Below, in pieces: positions 40,995 to 51,387 of a stretch of 64,000 nt of DNA. A program made the position numbers and the translations under genes. The notes under the pieces were generated by a model. That model was given only the letters and a program-made list of their open reading frames with translations, made no database searches and was not told where the DNA came from. This DNA is from Lepidostoma basale. Taxonomy: Eukaryota > Arthropoda > Insecta > Trichoptera > Lepidostomatidae. The stretch spans positions 558,001 through 622,000 of the forward strand of contig JAHDVF020001222.1 of assembly GCA_022606425.2 (NCBI GenBank). The letters are read 5' to 3'. Every line of letters starts with the position of its first letter. The first letter of the stretch is position 1.

Positions 40995-41490
40995 ATAGTC
41001 CATTGTTTTGGCTATGATACTTCAACATTATAAACTGTTAAATTATAAAACACTGTTTTTACCTACTTATTTACGTACCGTTATTGAATACATTGTTTTT
41101 ATCCCATAGACGTGTCCATTGTATTGTAATTTGCTTTTTACTCTTAAAATATTTTTAAAAAAGGGGCTGTATAAAACCTATCAACGGATAATTCTGGTGT
41201 TGTTAGCTCCGTAGATATAATGGGTAGGTACTCAATAATGGAGAAAAAAAAAACTAACTAACTAACTAATCATCACGCCGTCTCCCCGAAAGGGTAGGCA
41301 GAAAGAATGGACTGTCCCACTTTAACCGATGCGGCACTCCATCCTCTTTTCGCCCAGCGGGAGACGTGGTATTTCATTTTTATTTTTAGTAGACAATATC
41401 ATTTTTTTTTTCGCGACAACTGTTTTGTCAACCTATGTTGACATCATCAGGTGTTACAAAAATATATCAACTGTTAAATTTTCGTGATTT
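40995..41490. repeat. Foldback element (CGCGACAGCTG subfamily) split by SINE-A
   Basis: Left part 40995-41110 (tagtccattgttttggctat, gatacttcaacattataaac) matches 700-760. Right part 41385-41490 carries the minus core 41422-41450: CTGATGA, T, perfect 6-bp stem GTCAAC/GTTGAC, AAAACAGTTGTCGCG. SINE-A (41256-41380) and unrelated DNA lie between. Confidence 0.55.
41256..41380 (-). mobile_element. SINE-A copy, 5' truncated
   Basis: ctaactaactaactaatcat, cacgccgtctccccgaaagg, tgcggcactccatcctcttt, tcgcccagcgggagacgtgg. Same tail and body as 10421-10625. Confidence 0.7.
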
Positions 41491-41494
41491 TTCG

Positions 41495-42645
41495 AACCTT
41501 TATGTGTATTTGTTCCTATGTCAATTTGAATAATTTTGAAGTTCTTGCTGGAGTTGAGTTAGGTAGGTACCTTATTAAAGTTAATTTAAAGAACACTTAT
41601 TTACTATTTATATGAGAACAATAATAATAATATTAATAAAAGGTTTTTTTTTAGAAGACTCAATCTTGGTAAAAATATTTTTTTTCTGATCCCTTCGATT
41701 AAATACTAGAAAATAACTTATATTAACGAAATATTTTTTTTACATGATCTAATCCAGAGATATCTTGCTCACCACCAGACGTTTTTAGAGGAGCTCCCGG
41801 AGATCGTCTGTAGGAGCATTAAAAATGATTATTTTTGCAAAAAAAAAATTTGAAAAAAAAGGCCTTTTTTCGGCCTCCCGACTTCGTATAACCCCTTAAT
41901 ACAGCTTATATGTGGTAAACGGAAATTAGATGATTATCGTATAGATTACACGACACATTAGCGTGGGTGGAGATCTTTTGTTCAATTACGAATAAATCAA
42001 ACCAAACAAATAAGTACCTACATACTCGTACACATCAATGAATTCATTTTTCTCCGGATTCTACAAACGCAACTCGGCCGAAAGAGTTCGGAATTAGTAA
42101 TAAAGATGGTCACGTGAAAAGGCACTAAAAATATTATTCGCGTGTGAGTCTCGTCGGCCTTACCGCCGCGACTTTGCTACGAAAGGGTGAATAACTCCAC
42201 GGGCGAGTGGACTGGGATCGGCTGGTGGTCCAATTCGAGTAATTGATCAAGTGCCGGCGACCAGGAGTTCACTCAATACTCTTCACAATACCCGGCATAG
42301 CACAGGCAAGGGCACTACTACGACCGTAGGTAAGCGGCATGGAAATAACTTCATACATTGATACATAAGATACGCCATATACACAAGAATAAATAAGTCA
42401 AATGCAATGTTGGTATGGACGTGTCCTATAGGCTCAAAAACTACTAAACCGATTTCGCTGAAAATTTTCCAGATTGTTCTAATTAGAACATAGTATTAGT
42501 GAAATTCAAGATATAATATTTTTTAAATATGTAGACGAAATGGTGACCGGAAGCACATCGAAGCCAGATTTTTACTAATTACTCGTAAAACGAAAAAAAT
42601 TGCAAAAAATTGATTTTTAATTTTCGAGTTTAAATATTAATAATT
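41495..42645. other. Unassigned DNA
   Basis: 41500-42000 is AT-rich without features. 42040-42345 is GC-richer and appears single-copy (cgtcggccttaccgccgcga; agtgccggcgaccaggagtt). I looked for an exon with splice sites and did not find a convincing one. Confidence 0.3.
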
Positions 42646-42649
42646 AAAT

Positions 42650-43040
42650 AGTCCATTGTTTTGACCGAAACCTTAACATTTTAAACTGTTAAATTAAATA
42701 ACTTTGTTATTGTATCACAATTGAAGACTACGGGGGAAAAACAAGGAATGTCAGTTAAAATTCAAAATAAATGTAATAATGCCATTTAGCGGCATTTGTA
42801 CGTATCTATCCACAGTAAAATTTTCATATTCAAAAATCATGTGTGTCATCGACTATGGCCAGATAATCGATTGCTAATTGCTTTGATTAGCTTTATTCTC
42901 AATTTATTCAAATTAACCTTCTACTGACATTCCTTGTTTTTTCCCTGTAGTCTTCAATTGTATTTTATTTTACGCGTAAAATAAAATACAATTATGATAC
43001 AAAAACAAAGTTATTTAATTTAACAGTATTAATAATCATT
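42650..43040. repeat. Foldback element (CGCGACAGCTG subfamily) with nested MITE
   Basis: Flank tagtccattgttttgaccga, aaccttaacattttaaactg as at 700 and 41000. The arm gtatcacaattg is broken at CAATTG and resumes at 42955 as caattgtattttattttacg, immediately followed by its complement to form a perfect ~38-bp palindrome centred on ACGCGT (42955-42993). In this copy the hammerhead-like loop has been deleted, leaving arm against arm. Confidence 0.65.
42724..42954. mobile_element. 231-bp MITE with CAATTG target duplication
   Basis: Ends AAGACTACGGGGGAAAAA, caaggaatgtcag and the complement ctgacattccttg, TTTTTTCCCTGTAGTCTT. CAATTG occurs on both sides (42718-42723 and 42955-42960). No ORF; superfamily undetermined. 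Confidence 0.7.
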
Positions 43041-43299
43041 TATAGTAACACGCATTTGAAAGATTTTGCTTTGATAGAGTTTTTTTTAAATATCTAGCGA
43101 TTAAATTGATGATCGCGGTTGTCTAGTATGTATCGGGTTGTTTAAAATAAAACCAGGATTTTTTTAAAATATTTATCTTCAGAACATAAAATTTTCCTCG
43201 TCAGTTTCAATAAATGGGCAACATCATCTGATCATCTAAACACAAACCAAACAACGATACCGGCGGATTAATAGATATTCATAAGTTTAAAAAAATACA

Positions 43300-44010
43300 A
43301 CAAAGAGACAGTCTGCAACATTAGCGTGAATGGTGAAAATTTGGAGCAAGTAGATGAGTTCGTGTACTTAGGTAGTATGTTTACAAGAGAAGGGCGAGTG
43401 GAGAGGGATATTGAAAGAAGGGTTGGGCCAGGCAACGAAGTGAATGGTGCACTTAAAGTTGTCATCGCAAACAAAAACCTATCCAAAAAAGCTAGAATGG
43501 CAGTGCACAATGGTGTTCTTCTACCGACTCTTATGTATGGAAGCGAAGCATGGAACTGGCAAAAGAAGGATGAAAGTAGAATAAATGCAGTAGAAATGAG
43601 ATCTCTAAAACGAATGTGTGGATACTCTGTGTATGATAGAGTGTCGAATTAAAATATAAGAAGTGAATGCGTTGCGAATGATGGTGTTATGGACAAAATA
43701 ATGAAAGGATCATTAAGATGGTTTGGACATATGTAAAGAATGAATGAAGAAAGAATGTTAAAAAAATTATATGTTAACGATGTAAATGGAACCAGAATTA
43801 GAGGAAGACCGAGGAAAACGTAGCACGATTAAATAAATCAAATATTGAATGTCGGCCATGTGAGGAGTCAGAGAAATCGACGCCCGTGCATGACACGATG
43901 TATGAATGTTGAGGAAGCGAGAGAAATATGCCAGGAAAGATAAGTGTGGCAGTCCATTCTTTCTGCCTACCCCTTCAGCGAGACGGCCTGATGGTTAGTT
44001 AGTTAGTTTA
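43300..44010 (+). pseudogene. LINE-A copy, plus strand, with TTAG tail
   Basis: 43326-43652 encodes VNGENLEQVDEFVYLGSMFT, REGRVERDIERRVGPGNEVN, KKARMAVHNGVLLPTLMYGS, EAWNWQKKDESRINAVEMRS and LKRMCGYSVYDRVSN, the segment joining RT palm to C-terminal tail. After a stop at 43650 the tail continues (KIMKGSLRWFGHM, MLKKLYVNDVNGTRIRGRP) with further stops, ending cagcgagacggcctgatggt plus (TAGT)n. Confidence 0.8.
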
Positions 44011-44104
44011 AAAAAGACAAAAAACGTTTGTATTGAAAATTAATAAAACTCACTTAAATTAATGAAATGTTTTGATCTTATATCTCGTGGTAGAAAGAAG
44101 TCAA

Positions 44105-44175
44105 TTAAATTGGATTCATATCTTCTGGCATACAGAGTTTTTATTTTTGCGTATGATGAAAACATCGTTGAATGT
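44105..44175 (+). pseudogene. LINE-H scrap
   Basis: ttggattcatatcttctggc, atacagagttttt matches 25485-25520. Confidence 0.4.
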
Positions 44176-44339
44176 AAGGTTATTTAGTGGATAATTTATG
44201 CGAGGGCTAGATTGTATGACCAGAAGTGTTCCTTTTTGTGGAGAGCGAAGACGAAACTATATTGTATGTTTTACCTAGGCGATATATTGTACACGGACTT
44301 ATTATTACTTCTATTAAGTTTACTATTAATGTGATTATA

Positions 44340-44622
44340 GTTTTACCCACCGGCCGCCAGAACCAACCTGCCTCTGGTGACACCGGTGGGAAGAGGAATC
44401 AGTCTGCTGAATACGTTCTCCTCGGAGAGCGACGTCTTTCATATTAGTGAAAGTACGTCCAGAAGACAAATACTATTGAATATAAAGAGTATCCTATCCT
44501 AAAGTGGAACCATATTACATGTGTTCCTGGTATTTTACCTGTTCTCAAATAGATGCCTTAAATTTTAAATGTTTGTAATGTCTTTTGAGAAAATAAACAG
44601 ATTTTATTTGATTTGAAACTAT
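44340..44622 (+). pseudogene. LINE-B 3' end
   Basis: Reads TGRQNQPASGDTGGKRNQSA-like and in the other frame RTNLPLVTPVGRGISLLNTF, SSESDVFHISES, then the 3' UTR acatgtgttcctggtatttt, acctgttctcaaatagatgc, cttaaat and gaaaataaacagattttatt, tgatttga. It matches the complement of 5190-5500. Confidence 0.75.
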
Positions 44623-44674
44623 GTCCCATAAACGAAATGATCCACTGCCGTTCGGATGTGCTTAAATATATTAC

Positions 44675-44793
44675 CTTGATGAACCTCCTACACCAGGAGC
44701 AGCCTGCGAGCAGCAGCACGGCCGTGAGCACGGCCAGGGCCGCCAGCAGCGAGGGCGCTAGCGAGCCCAGCTCCGGCCCTGGCGGTCCCTCCC
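44675..44793 (-). CDS. Candidate host-gene exon encoding a transmembrane helix
   Basis: GC content is about 70% against about 35% around it. On minus it is preceded by a polypyrimidine-type acceptor (ttgtctgttcacag) and ends AAG|gtaata, a donor. Only one frame is open throughout the 119 bp (the other two have TAG). That frame reads PELGSLAPSLLAALAVLTAV, LLLAGCSWCRRFIK: an approximately 20-residue hydrophobic helix followed by Cys and basic residues, the usual stop-transfer edge of a single-pass membrane protein. Entry is one base short of a codon boundary, exit at phase 0. I cannot name the gene. The flanks are LINE-B pieces, so the other exons lie outside the window or across long TE-filled introns. 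Confidence 0.65.
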
Positions 44794-44939
44794 CTGTGAA
44801 CAGACAACATCACATAACTTAATCATGGTATAACATACAAATGACTTCACAACATGGAGGTATCTCCATCGGTATCAGTCCAATGCGGCTACCCTCCAGT
44901 TCGCCTTTGCTTCGAACGAGGCAATCTATTAACATCTGA

Positions 44940-45140
44940 TAACATTTTTTCAAGCCGATGCGGGCTCTATTGAGAACCCCTATGTTCTGGAACAAATACA
45001 TCGATTCGTTCCTGATGTTTTTTGCGGAAACGCCGACATCAATAATTGTTCTACGCTCCGTCAAGCAGAACCAACCTGCCTTTGGTGATGCCGGTAAGAA
45101 GAGTAATTCGGACTTTGAATTAAATTTTTACAAGTTTAAT
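44940..45140 (+). pseudogene. LINE-B fragment
   Basis: attgagaacccctatgttct, ggaacaaatacatcgattcg, then cgtcaagcagaaccaacctg, cctttggtgatgccggtaag. It matches 7378-7520 and the 5337-6368 protein (ENPYVLEQI ... RTNLPLVMPVRR). Confidence 0.75.
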
Positions 45141-45177
45141 CTAAATAAGTGTCGGTTAAGGAGAGGAGCTGTGATCT

Positions 45178-45675
45178 TTGTCTAGAAAGACAAAGACCAC
45201 AATATATAAAACGCTGATTAGACCGGTCCTAACATATCCCTCGGAGGCCTGGACGCTCACTAAACGGGATGAAAACAAAATAAACTGCTTCGAATGGAAG
45301 ATCCTCCGCAGAATCTTCGGACCCATTAAGGACGGTCAGACGTGGAGAAGGAGTTACAACACAGAGCTCTACGATCTATACCAGGACGTCAGCATGGTCA
45401 AGTTTATAAAGAATAACAGACTGCGCTGGCTAGGGCACGTGCACCGCATGGGAGATCTGGAGCCCCCCAAAAGAGTGTTGTATGACAATCCAGCAGGGCG
45501 AAGAAGCATCGGTATGCCGAGACTGCGATGGCTGAATGGTGCCGTGGCAGATTGTCGGGTTCTGGAGCAGCAAGACTGGGATGTGGCGGCCAGAGACAGG
45601 ACGGGATGGAGACGTTTCTTGGAGGAGGCCAAGACCCACCAAGGGTTGTAGCGCCGGAGAAGAAGAAGAAGTAAG
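45178..45675 (+). pseudogene. LINE-D-type ORF2 C-terminal domain (157 codons open)
   Basis: Reads MSRKTKTTIYKTLIRPVLTY, EAWTLTKRDENKINCFEWKI, LRRIFGPIKDGQTWRRSYNT, ELYDLYQDVSMVKFIKNNRL, RWLGHVHRM, PAGRRSIGMPRLRWLNGAV and DVAARDRTGWRRFLEEAKTH to the stop, then gccggagaagaagaagaagt, the A-rich end. Same domain as the end of 36305-37663 but a different subfamily. It is intact from about the end of RT motif E; the RT palm is absent. Confidence 0.85.
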
Positions 45676-45679
45676 GAGA

Positions 45680-46440
45680 GGAGCATCTGGAGTATTTATC
45701 TTACATGTCACAAAATTCTTGTCACCAAAGAGTCACAGTTTACTAAGTTTTCAGATTTTTTATTGAAAGTTTATATTTTTGTGTGAAACATGGTTTCTGG
45801 GCTCTTCTGGGAGGGCATTATACCATTTTTGTAAAATAAACTCAAAATTTACTTTTTTTAACAGATTGCATCCCTTGCACCTTGGTCGCGGACTCAAAGT
45901 TAAGAAAGTATTCTTTGTTTTCAGATACTCCTCACTTCTGAACCCCTTCAGAGTCCCACATAAAACAGATGTAAAAAATAACTATTGAATGTACCACTTA
46001 CATTTTTTTGTTCAAACAGTTTTCTTACAGTATAAAATATATAGGTATATCTAGAAATTTTAATGAATTTGAAAATATACTATGGAAAAAAATGATTAAA
46101 CGTTAGACAGGCGCAAAAAGAATCAAATAGAAAAGTACATTTTAAGGAGTGGACAACCTTGCTATATTCGACCATAGGCATACAGAATACATGAATTAAA
46201 CAAATACAATTGAAGTTCGGTATCAATTCATTTACGAGTATACCATTCAACGGAATACATCCAACTACTGTTTTTTTTCTCCAAAAACATGATTTTTAAC
46301 AATAAAATCACATTAATGATTTCACTTTTTGCTTGAATACACGTACAGTAATGTCACGACGATCTACTGACCATTGTCAGCTGACCAATAGAGCGCCTTC
46401 TCTTGGTGACTTACTTTACACACAATTGAACAGACGCATC
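45680..46440. other. Unassigned AT-rich DNA
   Basis: No element recognised. Small frames such as 45779-45988 have no motif. Confidence 0.35.
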
Positions 46441-46449
46441 AAACAAAAT

Positions 46450-46995
46450 TAGTTCAACATTTTGAATGTATACAAATACTTGTAGACGAATACTGGATTT
46501 TACCCATTGCGGGCTATCATTTTTAAGGATTAATTGTATCTCAATAGAGACGAAGATGCAAATTGGAAAAATAATATGGTGGTCGAGTTGTTAACAGGAC
46601 TTATGACCTGTCATTGGTGGGTTAACTTGGATAAAAAAAATTGGAGAGACATCTCCAGGCGTTATCTAGCAATGTATGTTAATGGCGGTAGTCTTTCACA
46701 TTTCGATAATAAAGATCTTCTGCTAAATGTTAGCTTCTGCTGGCACTAGTGTAGATTGAACTAAAAAAATGAGAAGCGTTTCCCAACATTATAGCATATA
46801 TACATCTTCCAAAAAAATTGTCAGACGTGGTGGTCGTAAGAAAGGCGGAATTGGGAATGTTGTATTACATAAAGCGTGCGCTTAACCCAACCAAAGACAG
46901 GTCATAAGTCCTGTAAACGCCTCGACAACCATATTCTGTTTCCAATTTGCATCTTCGTCTCTATTGAGATACAATTAATCCTTAAAATTAGTTCA
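46450..46995. repeat. Long-TIR foldback element, second two-armed copy
   Basis: Left arm 46525-46635, right arm 46850-46992, same sequences as 24510-24925. Left of it, 46455-46515 (gaatgtatacaaatacttgt, agacgaatactggattttac, ccattgcgggctatca) also matches, inverted, the right flank of the 24.5-kb copy (24925-24985). Either the element is longer than its arms or both copies sit in the same older repeat. Confidence 0.7.
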
Positions 46996-47149
46996 CATCA
47001 ATATACGAGTATAGTGTAACGCCCCTAGTGATAAAAGAACCACACTAACAATTCATTTATATACATTTAAGAAGAAGAGAAGAAAAATTCGTCGAGTCCA
47101 TTGGTTCTGTAGCCACGAACATTGCTTTTTATTTACATAAATTTACAAA

Positions 47150-47335
47150 AATGCGCACGTGCAGAGGATGGATCCCTCCAGAATCCCACATGCTGTAGCG
47201 CATCATATTCCTGCTGCCCACCGTCCCCCCGGAAGACCGCCAAAGAGATGGAGAGATAGCTGGGAGTCGACCTCCCAAGAGAGGCCAGCCTGATTACAGG
47301 AACAGACCAAAGGTCTAAAAGAAGAAAAATAATTT
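47150..47335 (+). pseudogene. LINE C-terminal fragment
   Basis: HVQRMDPSRIPHAVAHHIPA, AHRPPGRPPKRWRDSWEST, a variant of the (R)HVxRMDxxRxPxxxxxHxPxGxRxxGRPxxRWxD tail of arthropod LINEs. Confidence 0.65.
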
Positions 47336-47339
47336 ACAC

Positions 47340-47500
47340 CAGAATATATACGATCAAAGGTGAGAAATTTGAGAAATCAACGTGCGTACATGAATGATGT
47401 ATGAATGCTTTGGCAGCGAGAAGAGTACGCCAAGTAAGGACGGTGTGGCGGTCCATTATTTCTGTCTACTCCTTCAGCGAGACGACGTGATGGTTAGTTA
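47340..47500 (+). pseudogene. LINE-A 3' fragment
   Basis: gagaaatcaacgtgcgtaca, atgatgtatgaatgctttgg, ggtgtggcggtccattattt, ctgtctactccttcagcgag, acgacgtgatggttagtta. Confidence 0.65.
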
Positions 47501-47824
47501 TATATTATCAAATATATTCGTGTTTATATATATTTTTACGGTTGCAATTGATTTAAGAAAACAGTGCTATACCGGGTGCAGTTATCAGATTACGTTTATA
47601 CACGCATCAAGCAAATTTAATCCGCGATAGTTAAAAGTAAATCGAATCAAGAAAATACAATCGAAATTATAGAAAAACAAAAGACATTTAATATTGCGGA
47701 AAACGTACGTTAATTTGAACTTTTATGTCATAAGAGAGTGACATGGTTCACCATTTTAAAACAATATCAAATATCTTGTCTTGACATTTGATAAGACCCT
47801 AATGCAGTAGTCCCAAACTGCAAT

Positions 47825-48092
47825 AACAATGTATGATAGAATACCGAACGAAAAAGTGAGAAAGTCTAAATTAAAATTTAGAAAGTATCACAATGATGGT
47901 ACAAGTGGTATGAATCTAAAAGAAGTCGAGGAAGAGATAGGAAGACATGGCATGACCAAATAAATCAATTAATAAAAAGCGGTCATATTCGAAATCGGAA
48001 TAATCGAAGATCGTGTGTAGACCAGTTTGGTGGACCTTTCTCACTGCCTACCCCTCCGTGGAAACGGCGTGATGGTTAGTTAGTTAGTTTTA
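47825..48092 (+). pseudogene. LINE-A 3' fragment with TTAG tail
   Basis: tgtatgatagaataccgaac, ggaagacatggcatgaccaa, ataaatcaattaataaaaag, cggtcatattcgaaatcgga, then cgtgatggttagttagttag. A deletion joins the IRKE region to GRGRDRKTWHDQ. Confidence 0.65.
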
Positions 48093-48129
48093 TAGATCTA
48101 TCTTATTTTGCACTCAAAAGAAGTCTAAA

Positions 48130-48250
48130 TCATTGTACTGCTAATATTTGGCTGTTTTCAATAATGTCCTAGCAAGGGGAAACATATCATTCTCATATAA
48201 TAATATAAAATTTCTAAAAAGCGTACTTTTTCATAAATAGGTACGAGTAC
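48130..48250. repeat. Degenerate foldback remnant
   Basis: tgttttcaataatgtcctag, caaggggaaacatatcattc, tcatataataatataaaatt, tctaaaaagcgtactttttc parallels 29360-29440; the core keeps CCT...AGG and GAAACAT. Confidence 0.45.
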
Positions 48251-48279
48251 AATAGAATAGTGTTACGTTTTCAAGTAAA

Positions 48280-48750
48280 ACAACAACAAACCATCAAGCC
48301 GTTTCCCCGAAAGGGTGGGCAGAGAGAATGGACCGCCACACTACTATATCCTAGCACATCTCTAAATTCCTCCACATTCATACGGCGACCCATACGCGCA
48401 CGTTGATTCTTTCGACTTCTAACATGGCCGACCTTTAAAATTTGGTTGATTTGGTCATGCCATGTTTTCTTCGGTTTTCCCCGACTCCGTACTCGATTCA
48501 CATCGTTGACGTATCTTTTCTTAATCTTTCTACTTCATCAATGCGTTCTATATTACCAAACCAACGCAGTGATCCTTTCATAATTTTGTTCATAATACTT
48601 TGTAATACCAGCATTTGAAACTCTGTCATACTTCGTTTTACCACACATACGTCTGTGGGGATCTCATCTCTACCGCATTTATTCTGCTCTCATCCTTCTT
48701 CTGCCAGTTCCATGCTTCGCTTCCATACATAAGGGTTGAAACTAGAACTC
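48280..48750 (-). pseudogene. LINE-A copy, minus strand
   Basis: Starts aacaaaccatcaagccgttt, ccccgaaagggtgggcagag; 48271-48501 encodes VRSRGKPKKTWHDQINQILK, VGHVRSRKNQRAR. Beyond 48510 the complement of KIMKGSLRWFG and the WNWQKKDESRINAVEM segment follows. Confidence 0.75.
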
Positions 48751-49059
48751 TAATTGTGAATGGTCATTTTTTTTTAATTGAAATTTTTTATTATTTTCAA
48801 GTAACAAGAAATATTAAATAATAATAACACATTGTTTTTTTACAAATACAGAAATAGGACATTCCGTAACATCTGCCTCAGTAATCCATTCCTCAAAAAC
48901 CGCGCCAATAAAACGGGAAAAACAGAAAGGCAATATAAAGAGACACATATGGCAAAACCGTTTTTCTGTGCCTAAATAAAATTTATTTAGCGGCATCGAA
49001 GGTATAAATGAAATAATCTTGATTTACATACAATGATTTTTTTTGTATACGTCGGGTTT

Positions 49060-49720
49060 CTTCACCCCTATTACTGTATAATTCTTCATATTGTGCCATA
49101 TCAGATTTCCCCGATGTTAGCCATTATCTGCAATGGCTTCTCTGTGCGCCGCACTACTCCAGGCTACTCATTCCAGTCCAGTCTTAAATGTTGGGCATCC
49201 AAGACGTTTACCTCATAAGTTTTATTCTAATAAGATCTCTTCAGAAATCTGTCCACGATAAACGAAGTATTAATTTGTATACCCACATTTCTAATGCCTC
49301 TTACCGATTCATAGTATGCACTTCAGAGTCCAGGTTTCCGAAGACCCAACATAACGCATCAACATTATCTGACTAAGTTTCAAGTTTAGTCTATCATTGC
49401 AGAATATCTTCCTCATTTTGCCTGGCCATTTCGATCATGCATTTCAATTCCACATCTGGGTATACCGAATAATTATGCTGCTCAGATATGAATAAGTCTA
49501 CCATCAACAGTTTATTCCTAAGGCGCAAAGTCATACAAGAGTAGTCTGCCCTGCCAAATGCTACCCACTTTGTCTTTATGGTGTTATTATTCAAGCCCAA
49601 TTCCACTACTGCGTCATAGATTTTAATAAAGAGTTCTTAAAGATCTGCGATATTATCAGCGAAGATGACGGTGTCATCGCCATATCTTATATTATTTATA
49701 AAGGTACTGTATACAATTTT
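49060..49720 (-). pseudogene. LINE RT fragment with GDD-type catalytic box
   Basis: On minus, 49720-49640 reads IRYGDDTVIFADNIADL (RT motif C, Y-x-DD), then 49606-49394 reads MELGLNNNTIKTKWVAFGRA, LMVDLFISEQHNYSVYPD and ELKCMIEMARQ, matching INxxKTKxMxF ... FxYLGxxxxxD ... EIKxRIxMAR. 49060-49215 is the 3' part also present at 37985-38640. Confidence 0.65.
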
Positions 49721-49989
49721 AATTAATCAGCATAATGCTAAGTAAGAATCTGCGTGCTTCTTAAGACATAACTCATTTGAAAAATGACCACATCGACTAA
49801 CACTCATTTTGAGAGCATCATACGAGTCACAGTATGTTGCGCCAGGACATTTGCTCTGCTATGCGGCATGGACAGCAGATTGTGTCTCCTAGCCTAGCGC
49901 AAGAATATCTCTTGACGCATTAAGCCATAGCACTCCAAGAGGTACAGACTAACATTGAGTTAGAAAGTATTTTTAATCTTCTTCTTTTT

Positions 49990-50770
49990 TTTAATTTTTT
50001 ATTTAATGTATTCTTTAAAAAACCCAATTGGGTTATATGGTTACATTTTTAGATCTTACTATTAATTATGTATTGTTTCAGATATTTTTTTATATTGAGT
50101 TGTAGTGAGATTCCATATGTCTTTTGGTAGTTCATTGTAAAGTTTCAGTCCGTTGTTCAATATCCTTGATTGTCCTGTCTTAGTTCGTGCAATCGGTAAG
50201 TGATATCTGTCACAATTCCTGGTCCAGTGTCTGTGTATGTCTGAATTTTTAGTTAATTTGTAGGTGCTGTCAGTTGTCTTTTCCATGGTCACTCTGTGTA
50301 CAATTTTTAAGGTCTCATATTTGGTCAGGTCTGAAATGTCCATTTGTTTTGTTTGTCTGTAAACTTGTATGGTTGGGGTAAGGTAGTCAATGTTATATGC
50401 TAATTTTATTATTTTATTTTGTTGTCTTTGGAGTCTGGAGATGTCCTTTTGGTTTCCTGTCCCTCAGAAGGGAATCATATTTGTCAGTCGGCTTTTTACA
50501 TACGCTTCGTACATCATAACTTTTTCCCTTCTTGGTATGTAATTCTGCATTTTGTAGAAGAGGGAGTATAGCGATGCTAACTTGTCTGTTAGGTTGTCTA
50601 TGTGTTTTGTCCATTTTAGTTGTCTGTCCATTGTTAGTCCTAGGTACTTTACTATTGCGTCATTTTTTTATTTTTATGCACATGTTATGGTTTTTCTTGC
50701 TTGTTTCAAAGTGTAAAATATTACACTTTTTTACATTTAAGGTCAGGTAGTTGTTGCTTGAAAAGTTGGT
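49990..50770 (-). pseudogene. LINE-E copy, minus strand, longest in the window
   Basis: In order on minus: TMDRQLKWTKHIDNLTDKLA, LFYKMQNYIPRREKVMMYEA, YVKSRLTNMIPF, GTGNQKDISRLQRQQNKIIK, TLKIVHRVTMEKTTDSTYKL, RNCDRYHLPIARTKTGQSRI, LNNGLKLYNELPKDIWNLTT; then 3' UTR agatctaaaaatgtaaccat, ataacccaattgggtttttt. One frameshift at about 50460 and one at 50345. 5' truncated at the post-palm region; LINE-F follows. Confidence 0.8.
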
Positions 50771-50774
50771 TAGT

Positions 50775-51240
50775 GTCTTCTTCTAACTTAGCTTATTCCC
50801 GTCCACTCCTGGACAAAGGCCTCCTCCATTCGCTTCTATGTCATTCTGTCCTGTGCAGACTGCATCTAGGTTATTCTGACGTGTCTGTTCAGATCATCCT
50901 TCCACCGTAGTTACGGTCGCCCTGCACTTCTCTTCGCCGTCCACGGTCTCCAAGTCAGCAGTCTTCTTGTCCACTTTTCATCTGAGCTTGTGGCTACGTG
51001 ACCTGCCCATTGCCATTTTAGAGTCGCCACCCGGTGGATGATGTCAGTGACCTTTGTTTTTTCTCTCACCGTATCGTTTCTGACTCTGTCTCTTAGGCTT
51101 ATTCCTAACATGGCTTTATCCGTGGCCCTTTGGGTCACTCGAAGTTTCTCAGCACTTTGTTTGGACAACGTAACAGTTTCAAGACCATAAGTACCAACTG
51201 GCAGAACGCAGGCTTCATAGACTTTTCGTTTCAGGTTGAT
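50775..51240 (-). pseudogene. LINE-F C-terminal fragment
   Basis: Minus reading: QPETKSLxSLRSAS-like start, LSKQSAEKLRVTQRATDKAM, LGISLRDRVRNDTVREKTKV, TDIIHRVATLKWQWAGHVAT, WTRRLLTWRPWTAKRSAGRP, then a stop and VDGNKLS-like end. The longest frame is 50911-51168. About 90% like 9664-10251. Confidence 0.8.
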
Positions 51241-51387
51241 TTAATCTTAAGATCATCAATATATCATTTTTAGATTCTAAATTGGATAATCTGTGTTTAC
51301 CAGTAGTGCATAAGCCTCGGATACACCCCATTCATGTGCAAGTAGAGGTATCTAAGATATTTTTATGGATTTGTTCTAATATATCTA

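Noticed and set aside
42040..42345. Candidate host exon in GC-richer DNA
   Set aside because: No frame bounded by an acceptor and donor could be read convincingly.
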